This document shows positions 24,051 through 32,152 of a stretch of DNA of 33,060 nt, piece after piece. The stretch is from Paenisporosarcina macmurdoensis (lineage in GTDB: Bacteria; Bacillota; Bacilli; Bacillales_A; Planococcaceae), in contig NZ_JBHSRI010000012.1 of the NCBI RefSeq assembly GCF_042658845.1, forward strand, positions 1-33,060. Direction: 5' to 3'. The notes beneath the pieces were generated by a model that was given only the letters and a program-made list of their open reading frames with translations, ran no database searches and had not been told where the DNA came from. Position numbers and translations under genes: made by a program. The stretch's first letter is position 1, and each line of letters opens with the position of its first letter.

Positions 24051-24511
24051 TGTTCACGCAGGTTGCGGAAAAATCGAGTAAGGATACCGCCGCACTCATC
24101 AGCTAAAATCCCTTCAGTTACTTCGCATTCGTGATTAAATCGAGGATCATTGAGCAATCGATAGAGTGAATCGACGCAACCAGCTTTGACGTCACGCGCA
24201 CCATAAACTACACGGGGGATACGGGATTGTAAAATTGCTCCAGCACACATCGGGCATGGTTCAAGTGTGACATAAAGGGTCATATCTTCTAAACGCCAAT
24301 TGCCGATTTTAGCACACGCTTGTTGTATTGCCAGTAGTTCTGCATGAGTTGTTGCATTTTGGGTCGTTTCGCGTAAATTATGTGCACGTGCAATGATTTC
24401 GTTTTGATAAACAATAACTGCACCAATCGGAACTTCCCCTAATATTGCAGCTTTTTCTGCTTCGACTAATGCTTCTAACATATAGGTCTGATCTTTTTTA
24501 AATACGTCCAT
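24026..24511 (-). CDS. tadA: tRNA-specific adenosine deaminase
   Basis: Deaminates the wobble adenosine of tRNA-Arg(ACG) to inosine, an essential step. The 161 residues carry the zinc deaminase motifs: THAELLAI, with the His ligand and the proton-shuttling Glu, and PCPMCAGAI, with two Cys ligands. The end is basic (REQKKNRKR), as in other TadA proteins. The ATG at 24511 is preceded by AAGGAG at 9 bases; an upstream in-frame ATG at 24562 is unlikely. In B. subtilis tadA is co-oriented with its neighbours; here it faces serS. Confidence 0.96.
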   Translation of the reverse strand: MDVFKKDQTYMLEALVEAEKAAILGEVPIGAVIVYQNEIIARAHNLRETTQNATTHAELLAIQQACAKIGNWRLEDMTLYVTLEPCPMCAGAILQSRIPRVVYGARDVKAGCVDSLYRLLNDPRFNHECEVTEGILADECGGILTRFFRNLREQKKNRKRT

Positions 24512-24596
24512 CACGCATCGCTCCTTAATGTAAGTGTAGCATGTTTTGATTGTTCTACGCATAGCATAAAAGAGATGTGGAACAAGGAGGTTTTAG

Positions 24597-25733
24597 ATGA
24601 TTTATGTAGTGGAACCAGGGGATAGCCTATTTTCAATTGCTAAAGAATACAATACAACGACTGCAATACTAACTCAGGTTAATGAGTTAGATAATCCAGA
24701 TGTTTTAGTTGTAGGTCAAACTATTATAATTCCAGGTACACCTAATCCCAATCGACCAACGATTGATTCTAACGGTTATGTTGAATATTATACAGAAGCT
24801 CCATCGCAAACCCTGTTAGATGAAGTGAAGAAACGAGGACCGTTATTAACTTATATGATGCCATTTTCATATGATGTGAAGCGTGACGGATCTTTGGTCC
24901 CTTTAAACTGGGGAGGTCTTGAGAAGATTGCGGTTGATGAGAATATTATCTCGGCAATTGTGGTTTCAAACATTGAAGACGGTGCATTTAGTGATACGTT
25001 AGCACAAGAGATTTTTGCCAGTAAAGATGTTCAAGATAAGTTAATTGCGAACATATTAGCAGAAGCAAAAGCTAAGAATGCCAAAGATATTCATTTTGAT
25101 TTTGAATATTTACGAAGTGAAGACCGACAAGCGTATGTTGATTTTTTAAAACGTGTAAAAGCAGCTGCGAGTGGATTAACATTATCCGCTGCTCTTGCGC
25201 CTAAAACGTCTGCTACCCAAGCAGGAAAATGGTATGAAGGGCATGACTACAAACAAATTGCTGAAGTAGTCGACTTTGTCGTAATCATGACATACGAATG
25301 GGGGTATAGTGGAGGTCCGCCAATGGCTGTGTCGCCTATAGGGCCTGTCAGACAAGTATTGGAATATGCATTAACAGAAATGCCTGCGTCAAAAATATTG
25401 ATGGGTCAAAATTTGTACGGATATGATTGGACATTACCGTTTAAACCTGGAAACCCTCAAGCGCAAGCAATCAGTTCTCAACGTGCAATTGAACTAGCAC
25501 GCGAGCGTAATGCTGCAATACTGTATGATAATACAGCGCAAGCACCATATTACAATTACTGGCGAGATGGGAAAGAACATGTGGTGTGGTTTGAGGATGC
25601 TCGTTCCATGCAAGCAAAATTTAATTTAATAAAAGAATTAAAGTTAAGAGGGATTAGCTACTGGCATATGGGCTTTAAATTCCCGCAAAATTGGACCCTT
25701 CTAAATGAGGTATTTCAAGTTAAAAAAAGATAG
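24597..25733 (+). CDS. yaaH: LysM-GH18 spore cortex-lytic enzyme (YaaH/SleL family)
   Basis: A 378-residue protein with one LysM domain (residues 2-46, YVVEPGDSLFSIAKEYN to VGQTIIIP) and a GH18 barrel (about 80-375). The catalytic signature is DIHFDFEYL, with the acid Glu in DFE. MTYEWGYSGGPP and the final SYWHMGFKFP block are typical of the family. These enzymes act as N-acetylglucosaminidases on muramic-lactam-containing spore cortex during germination and are carried in the spore coat/cortex layer; they lack a signal peptide, as here. B. subtilis YaaH and SleL have two LysM domains, so this one is shorter. The ATG is preceded by AAGGAGG; a terminator follows. Confidence 0.93.
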   Translation: MIYVVEPGDSLFSIAKEYNTTTAILTQVNELDNPDVLVVGQTIIIPGTPNPNRPTIDSNGYVEYYTEAPSQTLLDEVKKRGPLLTYMMPFSYDVKRDGSLVPLNWGGLEKIAVDENIISAIVVSNIEDGAFSDTLAQEIFASKDVQDKLIANILAEAKAKNAKDIHFDFEYLRSEDRQAYVDFLKRVKAAASGLTLSAALAPKTSATQAGKWYEGHDYKQIAEVVDFVVIMTYEWGYSGGPPMAVSPIGPVRQVLEYALTEMPASKILMGQNLYGYDWTLPFKPGNPQAQAISSQRAIELARERNAAILYDNTAQAPYYNYWRDGKEHVVWFEDARSMQAKFNLIKELKLRGISYWHMGFKFPQNWTLLNEVFQVKKR

Positions 25734-25782
25734 AGCTAAAACCCTTTTCCTCTTTGGAAAAGTGGTTTTAGCTCTATTTTTC
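25732..25782 (+). terminator. yaaH terminator
   Basis: AGAGCTAAAACC (25732-25743) pairs with GGTTTTAGCTCT (25764-25775), with further inner pairing of TTTTCC and GGAAAA, followed by ATTTTTC. Confidence 0.92.
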
Positions 25783-25794
25783 ATTTTCAAGCTG

Positions 25795-25803
25795 TGATAG
25801 AAT
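25795..25803 (+). promoter_or_regulatory. Extended -10 promoter of dgk-dck
   Basis: TGATAGAAT (TG-n-TAGAAT) lies 41 bases before the dgk start. No clear -35 is seen, as is common for extended -10 promoters. Confidence 0.5.
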
Positions 25804-25843
25804 AGGGGGCATTGAATGATTGAGAACGAGTAGGAGGATTCTA

Positions 25844-26482
25844 ATGCCGATTCCATTTATCACGGTTGAAGGCCCAATTGGTGTTGGAAAGACGTCACTA
25901 TCAAAGGCCATTGCTGACGCAAATAAATTTCAATTATTAAAAGAAATTGTGGATGAAAATCCATTTTTAAATAAGTTTTACGAAGACATTGAAGAGTGGA
26001 GTTTCCAAACGGAAATGTTTTTCCTTTGCAATCGTTACAAACAATTAAGTGATATTCAAAAGAAATACATTGCTAAGAGTGAACCTGTTGTGGCAGATTA
26101 TCACATCTTTAAAAACTTAATTTTCGCGAAGCGTACACTGCCGGCAGAAGAATACGTAAAATATGAATCCATTTACCGTATTTTGACTCAAGATATGCCT
26201 CGACCGAACATGGTCATTTACTTGCATGCTAGTTTAGATACATTGATGAAGCGCATTGCTCTTCGTGGTCGTGAATTCGAAAAAATGATAAGCGCAGACT
26301 ATATGAAACAACTTTCAGATGACTATCACACGTTTATTCAACATTTTGAAGAAACACATCCAGAAATTCCTGTTCTTCGTTTTAATGGAGATGAAATGGA
26401 TTTTGTTGAAAATGAATCTGATTTAAACTGGATCTTAAAAAAAGTAGATGAAACGCTACAACAAAGGAGTCTCCATGTATGA
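25844..26482 (+). CDS. dgk: Deoxyguanosine kinase
   Basis: Phosphorylates purine deoxynucleosides (mainly deoxyguanosine) for nucleotide salvage. It has 212 residues. The P-loop is EGPIGVGKTSL (about 8-18), followed by the substrate block VDENPFLNKFYEDIEEWSFQTEMFFLCNRYKQ-type region and the DYHIFKNLIFAKRTL motif in place of the DRS motif of the partner. The lid region RGREFEKMI is near 145. It is closest in memory to B. subtilis YaaG. The start at 25844 has TAGGAGG 7 bases before it; an in-frame ATG at 25820 lies upstream of that site. It overlaps dck by 4 bases. Confidence 0.93.
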   Translation: MPIPFITVEGPIGVGKTSLSKAIADANKFQLLKEIVDENPFLNKFYEDIEEWSFQTEMFFLCNRYKQLSDIQKKYIAKSEPVVADYHIFKNLIFAKRTLPAEEYVKYESIYRILTQDMPRPNMVIYLHASLDTLMKRIALRGREFEKMISADYMKQLSDDYHTFIQHFEETHPEIPVLRFNGDEMDFVENESDLNWILKKVDETLQQRSLHV

Positions 26483-27147
26483 ACTTACGTGAAAAATATG
26501 GCATCCCTCAGAATGCTGTCATTACAATAGCTGGAACAGTAGGTGTCGGGAAATCAACGATGACCAAAGCACTTGCAGACGCACTGAATTTCCGTACATC
26601 TTTTGAAAAAGTTGACTCAAACCCATACTTGGATCGCTTTTATGATGACTTTGAAAAATGGAGCTTTCATTTACAAATTTACTTTTTAGCTGAGCGCTTT
26701 AAAGAACAAAAACGTATTTTTGAGTACGGTGGTGGATTTATTCAAGATCGTTCTATTTATGAAGATACAGGCATCTTTGCCAAAATGCATGTGGAAAAAG
26801 GCACAATGAACCTAACTGATTACGAAACATACACCAGTCTCTTTGATGCAATGGTTATGACGCCATATTTCCCACATCCAGATTTACTCATCTATTTAGA
26901 TGGGTCGATTGAAGATATTTTAAGTCGTATTCAAGAACGCGGACGTCCAATGGAACAATCCACACCAGTAGAGTACTGGTACGAAATGCATGAGCGCTAT
27001 GAAAACTGGATTAATACTTTCAATGCTTGCCCAGTACTGCGTTTGAATATTAATGATTATGATTTAATGAAAAATCCAGATACTGTGGAACAAGTTGTTG
27101 AACGTGTAGGTCACTTTATCCAACAAACTTCAGTGTTACGTAAATAG
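26479..27147 (+). CDS. dck: Deoxyadenosine/deoxycytidine kinase
   Basis: Salvage kinase for deoxyadenosine and deoxycytidine, 222 residues, paired with Dgk as in other bacilli. The P-loop is AGTVGVGKSTM (about 18-28), then DSNPYLDRFYDDFEKWSFH, the DRS motif in FIQDRSIYEDTGIFA, and a lid RIQERGRPMEQ. It resembles B. subtilis YaaF throughout. The ATG overlaps the dgk end by 4 bases (ATGA-type) with AAAGGAG in front, so the two are coupled. Order here is dgk then dck, the reverse of B. subtilis. Confidence 0.94.
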   Translation: MNLREKYGIPQNAVITIAGTVGVGKSTMTKALADALNFRTSFEKVDSNPYLDRFYDDFEKWSFHLQIYFLAERFKEQKRIFEYGGGFIQDRSIYEDTGIFAKMHVEKGTMNLTDYETYTSLFDAMVMTPYFPHPDLLIYLDGSIEDILSRIQERGRPMEQSTPVEYWYEMHERYENWINTFNACPVLRLNINDYDLMKNPDTVEQVVERVGHFIQQTSVLRK

Positions 27148-27155
27148 ATTCAACG

Positions 27156-27186
27156 AACCTTCAGCGAAAGCTGGAGGTTTTTATTT
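27156..27186 (+). terminator. dgk-dck terminator
   Basis: AACCTTCAGC (27156-27165), loop GAAA, GCTGGAGGTT (27170-27179), then a T-rich tail. The stem has one wobble pair. Confidence 0.9.
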
Positions 27187-27326
27187 ATTCTGTCCGTAAC
27201 TTGAGTCCATTACCTAATTCATAAAACTGGATGTAAACATGAACATGACCGAAATTCTTAACAAAATCAAAGGAATACACTTCAACTAGTCGGGTATCAT
27301 TCATCAAAAGGTCATCGCTGAGAAGA

Positions 27327-27791
27327 TTAATGATGACGTTTGGTAATAAGATAGCTGCAAAATGCAAGGATAGGAAAAATAGCCAATAGACCAATAAGTA
27401 TAGTGTGAAAATTCATATTCATACCTAAAAATGAGCTTTGAATAGTGTTGCCAGCATATTTGCCATCCTGAATCGCTTTTACGTAATGACCATTCCCATC
27501 TTCAATGGCAATAGCGTCCTCTGTACTAACGTCTACTATTGAAAAATACTTAGTACCCTTACGATAAGTATTTGAAAAATTTCCTGAATACGTTCCCTCC
27601 ATATCGGAATACCTAGTCACTTCCCCAATTTCTCGATCTACTTGCCCGACCACTTCATCACTAACTACGTAAATAAACCCATCCCATACTACAAACGAAT
27701 AAGCCCAATCTGCAGAAGATTTGTTTGCCCAAAAAAATGATGACCCTAAGAATAAAAATAAGAGTGCAAGCAAAAATGATTTACTTTTCAT
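27327..27791 (-). CDS. Unknown secreted protein with C-terminal membrane anchor
   Basis: About 154 residues, not recognised. A signal peptide (about 1-26, LLALLFLFLGSSFFWA) is followed by a beta-rich part with repeated Asp/Gly turns (DWAYSFVVWDGFIYVV, GHYVKAIQDGKYAG), a hydrophobic helix near 128-147 and a basic end KRHH. This is a type I membrane topology with the middle part outside. The start at 27791 has AAGGAGG 7 bases upstream; an in-frame ATG at 27863 is unsupported. The strand is opposite to the kinases and to the acetyltransferase remnant, suggesting a small insertion of accessory genes between dck and tRNA-Ser. Confidence 0.7.
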   Translation of the reverse strand: MKSKSFLLALLFLFLGSSFFWANKSSADWAYSFVVWDGFIYVVSDEVVGQVDREIGEVTRYSDMEGTYSGNFSNTYRKGTKYFSIVDVSTEDAIAIEDGNGHYVKAIQDGKYAGNTIQSSFLGMNMNFHTILIGLLAIFPILAFCSYLITKRHH

Positions 27792-27931
27792 TGGATTCCT
27801 CCTTATTTCTTCCATTTGACGATTGTGGTTTTGTTTAAGTTTCAGGATGAGAGAAATCTTCATTAGAGGATAAATGTATCTTATTTAGAAATTTATAAGA
27901 GTAAATAACATTTCAAAAAGGAAGTGAGTCA

Positions 27932-28446
27932 ATGGAATGTCAAATTCGCAAAGCAGCACTAGAAGATGTGGAAGGTATTGCTAAAGTACATATTAATTCA
28001 TGGAATTCAACCTATAAAGGAATTATTTCAGATGATTTTTTGAAAAAATTGACTATCGAAAGTGGAATAAAGAGATGGAGGGAAAGATTAGAGAATCCTT
28101 CAGAAAAATATCGAATACTAATAGCAGAAGATGATAAACAACAAATAATAGGGTTCATAGATGGTGGTGAAAATAGGGGAGAAGCAGATAAATACGACGC
28201 CGAACTGTATTCGTTTTATTTACTCGAGGAAGTTCAAAATAAGGAATAGGTCGTGAAATGCTGAAGGCATTTGCAGAAGAACTAAAAAACGAGGGATTTT
28301 CCAACATGATTGTATGGGTCTTGAAAGACAACCCAGCAAGAACGTTTTACGAAATAATGGGAGGAATTTACTTGGACGCTAAATGCATAGAAGAATTATC
28401 AGTAGAGGAAGTTTCCTATGGATGGAAAGACCTCCAAGTATTATGA
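27932..28446 (+). pseudogene. GNAT acetyltransferase broken by a one-base frameshift
   Basis: The first frame (27932-28249) encodes the N-terminal GNAT half: IRKAALEDVEGIAKVHINSWN, the GIISDDFL region, and the strand leading to ELYSFYLLEEVQNK. There the acetyl-CoA loop Q-x-x-G-x-G should follow, but the frame reads KE and stops. The next frame continues exactly with IGREMLKAFAEELK, IVWVLKDNPARTFYE and MGG to 28446. Adding one G in the AAGGAATAGG region (28241-28250) restores NKGIGREML, so a single-base deletion is the likely cause. ATG 27932 has an AAAGGAAG site. The loss breaks the CoA-binding loop, so the product should be inactive unless the lesion is a sequencing error. Confidence 0.88.
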
Positions 28447-28465
28447 GAAATGGACGAGCTGATAT

Positions 28466-28493
28466 CAAAAAAGACGACTCAAGTGAGCCGCCT
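28466..28493 (-). terminator. Terminator of tRNA-Ser
   Basis: On the minus strand AGGCGGCTC (28493-28485) pairs with GAGTCGTCT (28480-28472) around ACTT, with two wobbles, followed by six T. Confidence 0.75.
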
Positions 28494-28586
28494 TCTTAAT
28501 ATTCAAACTATTTATGTTAGAAGAAAATTCGTTACGTTAGTAACGAATTACAATCTCCATCTATATGCGCGTGTTTGTTGAAAAAA

Positions 28587-28679
28587 TGGAGGAGGTAGAG
28601 GGATTCGAACCCCCGCGGGATTTTACTCCCCTGTCGGTTTTCAAGACCGATCCCTTCAGCCAAACTTGGGTATACCTCC
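28587..28679 (-). tRNA. tRNA-Ser (anticodon UGA)
   Basis: The complement folds as a class II tRNA of 93 bases: acceptor GGAGGTA/TACCTCC, anticodon stem TCGGT/ACCGA with loop CTTGAAA (anticodon TGA), a long variable arm, T loop TTCGAAT and an encoded CCA. It reads UCA and other UCN codons. The base before CCA is T (U73), whereas bacterial tRNA-Ser usually has G73. A tRNA-Ser just upstream of the SRP RNA gene is known in this chromosomal region. Confidence 0.95.
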
Positions 28680-28694
28680 GTGTCAACAGACTAT

Positions 28695-28723
28695 AATTTA
28701 TCATGTCCAAAAAACAAAGTCAA
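28695..28723 (-). promoter_or_regulatory. Promoter of tRNA-Ser
   Basis: On the minus strand TTGACT (28723-28718) and TAAATT (28700-28695) are separated by 17 bases, with about 15 bases to the tRNA 5' end. Confidence 0.6.
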
Positions 28724-28963
28724 CAAGAACATCGGATAAAATTAAAGTTTAAATATTGCATCTTTTATCAGATACACAATCAGAGTTTAGCACTTAAACT
28801 TAAAATGCCAGGAGCATTAACTTTATAAATTAAAGAGGGAATTTGATTTTTTCAATTAAAAAATTGTCTATAACTTAGACAGTACCACTCTGAATAAACA
28901 CGTTTGTTACTAGTAGACCAACAACATTTTAAAGGAATCTTTAAGTTTATCAAAAAGTACCAT
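28724..28963. other. AT-rich gap between divergent tRNA-Ser and SRP RNA promoters
   Basis: I see no gene here. A small hairpin GTCTA-TAACT-TAGAC lies around 28866-28881; there is no T run to make it a terminator. Confidence 0.4.
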
Positions 28964-28993
28964 TTGATTTTTGAGTGCAAAGTAAGTATACTT
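28964..28993 (+). promoter_or_regulatory. Promoter of the SRP RNA gene
   Basis: TTGATT (28964-28969) and TATACT (28988-28993) are 18 bases apart, placing the start at about 29000, exactly where the RNA begins. Confidence 0.65.
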
Positions 28994-29000
28994 ATAAATG

Positions 29001-29269
29001 CCGTGCTAGGTGGGGAGTTAGCGGTGTCTTGTAACTCGCAATCCGCTCTAGCGAGACTGAACTCCTTCTCTAAGGCTGTTTATATGTAGGGTCTGACTTT
29101 TGCACGTAGTGTTGACGTCTGGGTCTTGCGCAATGGGTACCCGTGAATCAGGTCAGGTCCGGAAGGAAGCAGCCTTAAGTGGAATTACTCATGTGCCGCA
29201 GGGTTGCCTAAACTGAGCTAACGACAGAGGTTCCGCTTATGTATGTCAGTCGAAGGAAGGTGCACGGCA
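29001..29269 (+). ncRNA. ffs: Signal recognition particle RNA, large Bacillus type (scRNA)
   Basis: About 270 bases. The ends GCCGTGC (29001-29007) and GCACGGC (29262-29268) pair to close the molecule. The 5' part has the Alu-like domain (GTGGGGAGTTAGCGGTG, CAATCCGCTCTAGCG). The S-domain tip GTCAGGTCCGGAAGGAAGCAGC, with the GGAA tetraloop that binds Ffh, is at about 29143-29174. The long form with an Alu domain is typical of Bacillus relatives rather than the 4.5S RNA of enterics. It targets membrane and secreted proteins to the translocon with Ffh. Confidence 0.97.
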
Positions 29270-29285
29270 TACATATTTCTATTCA

Positions 29286-29325
29286 GGTGTTTGTTCGCTA
29301 TTCATGCGAACAAACACCTTTTTTG
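29286..29325 (+). terminator. SRP RNA terminator
   Basis: GGTGTTTGTTCGC (29286-29298) pairs perfectly with GCGAACAAACACC (29306-29318), followed by TTTTTT. Confidence 0.95.
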
Positions 29326-29369
29326 TTCGACAATCTTTCAGTTTTCAAAGAGCTTGAGGAATCACATTA

Positions 29370-29378
29370 TGTTATAAT
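29370..29378 (+). promoter_or_regulatory. Extended -10 promoter of dnaX
   Basis: TG-T-TATAAT lies 41 bases before the dnaX start, with a weak -35 region. Confidence 0.55.
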
Positions 29379-29419
29379 TAAAGGACTGTTTAAAATCACA
29401 CAATAAGGGGAGAAATCAG

Positions 29420-31189
29420 TTGGCGTATCAAGCTTTTTATCGTGTTTACCGACCGCAATCATTTGCGGAAATGTCGGGTCAAGCACATGTGAAACAAACC
29501 CTTCAAAATGCTCTCCTTTATAATAAAACAACACATGCGTATTTGTTTAATGGACCAAGGGGAACTGGTAAAACAAGTGCGGCAAAAATCTTTGCGAAAG
29601 CATTAAATTGTGAACGAGGACCTGCTTCAGAACCATGTAATGAATGCGAAACGTGTAAAAGTATTACAAATGGTTCAAATACAGATGTAATAGAATTTGA
29701 TGCTGCATCCAATTCGCGTGTAGAAGAAATTCGCGATATTATTGAAAAAGTTCGATTTGCTCCTGCAAATTCACGCTATAAAGTGTATATCATCGATGAG
29801 GTGCATATGCTGTCTAATAGTGCTTTTAATGCATTGTTGAAAACACTTGAAGAACCACCGTCACATGTAGTGTTTATTTTAGCAACAACTGAGCCTCATA
29901 AATTACCCTTGACGATTATTTCTAGATGCCAACGTTTTGACTTTAAGCGAATTACGGCTACGGATATTGTAGACCGTATGAATGTAGTGCTAACTGATTC
30001 AGGAATTCCAGCAAATGATCAAGCGTTAAAAGTCATTGCGCAAGCAGCATCTGGTGGAATGCGTGATGCGCTAAGTATGCTTGATCAAGTCGTGTCATTT
30101 AGTGGGGAAGAGATGACAGTTGAAGACGCGCTTCTGGTGACGGGTTCAATTGGTCAAGAAATCTTCTATCAATTAGCAGAGTCATTACTATCAAAAGATG
30201 TTGGTAAAGTATTGACTCTTTTAGAAGAGTTAATGAAGGAAGGCAAAGATGCGGTTCGTTTAACGGAAGATTTAATCACTTTCTTCCGTGACTTACTATT
30301 AATGAACACAGCTCCTTCACTTGATGAATTATTAGAACTTGCATCAAGTGAAGAGAAATTTAAAGAACTTGCACATCAGTTCCCAGTAGATAAGCTGTAT
30401 CGTTACATCGAAATCCTTGCTGCTACTCAACAAGAAATGCGCTACTCCAATCACGCAAAAGTCTATTTAGAGACAGCATTATTAAAAATGTCACAAGTAA
30501 AAGTAAGCAACTCTCAACAAGTGGTTGATTTAAGTCATTTTGAAGAGAAAATTGCGCATCTAGAACAAATGGTAGTGGCACTTGAACAACAAGTTAAGCA
30601 GGGAGTTACATCTAATGGTGGACAAACCCCGCAAGCTAGTGAATCTCAAAAACGCCAACGCTTAAGAACACAAACAGGTTACAAGCCACCATCTGGGCGA
30701 ATCCAAGAAGTATTGAAAACTGCGACGAAACAAGATATTCAACTAATCAAGTCACACTGGACTACGATTATGAATCAGTTGCAAAAATCACACGCCGCTC
30801 TTTTAAATGAGGCAGAACCAGTTGCAGCATCTGATAGTGCATTTGTGTTAAAATTTAAATATGATATTCATTGCCAAATGGCAGCTGATAATCAGACTTT
30901 CTCTAGTGCCTTTTCTCAATTATTAATGAACTTAACAGGGAAAATGTATGAGATTTTGTTTGTTCCAGAAGAACCTTGGATTACTATCCGTGAAGAGTTT
31001 ATTCGTCACAAAGGATTGAAGACAACGGATTCAAATTCGGATGTACCATCTGAAATGAATGAGACAGAACACGCAGCAGAAGAAATGTTGAGTTTCATGA
31101 AAGAAGAGAAAGCGGCTACTGAAGACCCTTTGATAGTAGAAGCAGAAAAGCTGTTTGGTAAAGAATTTGTAGAAATACATGATGATTAG
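29420..31189 (+). CDS. dnaX: DNA polymerase III gamma/tau subunit
   Basis: Clamp-loader ATPase and organiser of the replicase, 589 residues. Domain I-III AAA+ core: Walker A GPRGTGKTSAAK (about 45-56), a zinc site C-x8-C-x2-C-x2-C (CERGPASEPCNECETC), Walker B IIDEVHML, and the SRC sensor motif ISRCQRFDF. The variable C-terminal third (from about 370: coiled HFEEKIAHLEQMVVALEQQ, then a polar linker and the tau end) binds polymerase and helicase. The start is TTG with AAGGGGAG in front. No frameshift signal was sought in detail; bacilli make only the full-length form. It heads the dnaX-ebfC-recR run. Confidence 0.97.
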   Translation: MAYQAFYRVYRPQSFAEMSGQAHVKQTLQNALLYNKTTHAYLFNGPRGTGKTSAAKIFAKALNCERGPASEPCNECETCKSITNGSNTDVIEFDAASNSRVEEIRDIIEKVRFAPANSRYKVYIIDEVHMLSNSAFNALLKTLEEPPSHVVFILATTEPHKLPLTIISRCQRFDFKRITATDIVDRMNVVLTDSGIPANDQALKVIAQAASGGMRDALSMLDQVVSFSGEEMTVEDALLVTGSIGQEIFYQLAESLLSKDVGKVLTLLEELMKEGKDAVRLTEDLITFFRDLLLMNTAPSLDELLELASSEEKFKELAHQFPVDKLYRYIEILAATQQEMRYSNHAKVYLETALLKMSQVKVSNSQQVVDLSHFEEKIAHLEQMVVALEQQVKQGVTSNGGQTPQASESQKRQRLRTQTGYKPPSGRIQEVLKTATKQDIQLIKSHWTTIMNQLQKSHAALLNEAEPVAASDSAFVLKFKYDIHCQMAADNQTFSSAFSQLLMNLTGKMYEILFVPEEPWITIREEFIRHKGLKTTDSNSDVPSEMNETEHAAEEMLSFMKEEKAATEDPLIVEAEKLFGKEFVEIHDD

Positions 31190-31203
31190 GGAGGAAAATT
31201 AAT

Positions 31204-31524
31204 ATGCGTGGAATGGGAAATATGCAAGGTATGATGAAACAAATGCAAAAAATGCAAAAGCAAATGGCTGAGGCTCAAGAAGAATTGGGAACTCAACATT
31301 TTGAAGGTATTGCTGGCGGAGGGATGGTTAAAGTAACTGTCTCTGGACACAAAGAAGTAGTTAATGTAGCACTAGATGTAACTGTCGTTGATCCTGAAGA
31401 TATTGAAATGTTACAAGATTTAATCGTTATCGCAACAAACGATGCAATGAAAAAAGCGGAAGAAACAACGAACTCCACGATGGGACAATTCACGAAAGGA
31501 TTGAACCTCCCTGGCATGTTCTAG
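31204..31524 (+). CDS. ebfC: Nucleoid-associated protein YbaB/EbfC family
   Basis: A 106-residue DNA-binding protein that works as a homodimer. A Met/Gln-rich N-terminal helix (NMQGMMKQMQKMQKQMAEAQEEL), the central strand GGMVKVTVSGHKEVVNVAL and the helical end DLIVIATNDAMKKAEETT match the family. It is nearly always found between dnaX and recR, as here, 14 bases after dnaX with GGGAGG. It corresponds to B. subtilis YaaK. Confidence 0.96.
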   Translation: MRGMGNMQGMMKQMQKMQKQMAEAQEELGTQHFEGIAGGGMVKVTVSGHKEVVNVALDVTVVDPEDIEMLQDLIVIATNDAMKKAEETTNSTMGQFTKGLNLPGMF

Positions 31525-31535
31525 GAGGAAATCAC

Positions 31536-32132
31536 ATGCATTATCCTGAACCGATATCGAAATTGATTGATAGTTTCATGAAATTGCCAGGTATTGGGCC
31601 AAAAACTGCGGCCCGTCTGGCATTTTTCGTGCTAACTATGAAGGAAGACACAGTACTCGAATTTGCAAAAGCACTAGTAGATGCTAAACGAAATTTAAGT
31701 TACTGCTCAATATGTGGTCACATTACAGATATCGATCCTTGCCATATTTGCCAAGATACACAACGCGATGACACGGTTATTTGTGTGGTCCAAGATACGA
31801 AAGACGTCATTGCTTTGGAAAAAATGAGAGATTACAAAGGGTTGTATCATGTGCTTCATGGTGCTATCTCTCCAATGGATGGAATAGGACCTGAAGATAT
31901 CAACGTGCCACCTTTGTTGAAGAGATTACAAAACGAACGAGTGGAAGAATTAATTTTGGCAACTAATCCTACGATTGAAGGCGAAGCAACTGCTATGTAT
32001 ATTTCAAGGCTTGTAAAGCCGTCGGGGATTCGTACAACACGAATTGCACACGGGCTTCCAGTAGGCGGAGATTTAGAATATGCAGATGAAGTCACTTTGT
32101 CTAAAGCGCTAGAAGGCCGACGTGAGTTTTAA
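31536..32132 (+). CDS. recR: Recombination mediator protein RecR
   Basis: Acts with RecF and RecO to load RecA on gapped DNA. The 198 residues show the helix-hairpin-helix KLPGIGPKTAARLAFF (about 16-31), the four-cysteine zinc site CSICGHITDIDPCHIC (about 57-72), the Toprim domain starting ICVVQDTKDVIALEK and the Walker-B-like end region NPTIEGEATAMYI. The ATG follows TAGGAGG, 11 bases after ebfC, so it is part of the same operon. Confidence 0.98.
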   Translation: MHYPEPISKLIDSFMKLPGIGPKTAARLAFFVLTMKEDTVLEFAKALVDAKRNLSYCSICGHITDIDPCHICQDTQRDDTVICVVQDTKDVIALEKMRDYKGLYHVLHGAISPMDGIGPEDINVPPLLKRLQNERVEELILATNPTIEGEATAMYISRLVKPSGIRTTRIAHGLPVGGDLEYADEVTLSKALEGRREF

Positions 32133-32152
32133 AGAGGAGGCCTAGCTGTCCG

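Noticed and set aside
27185..27394. 69-codon minus-strand frame (TTG start) next to the unknown secreted protein
   Set aside because: No ribosome site, and it overlaps the end of the better supported gene; a decayed tail cannot be excluded but is not supported.
28904..29089. 61-codon open frame upstream of the SRP RNA
   Set aside because: It overlaps the SRP RNA promoter and 5' domain; the RNA explains the sequence.
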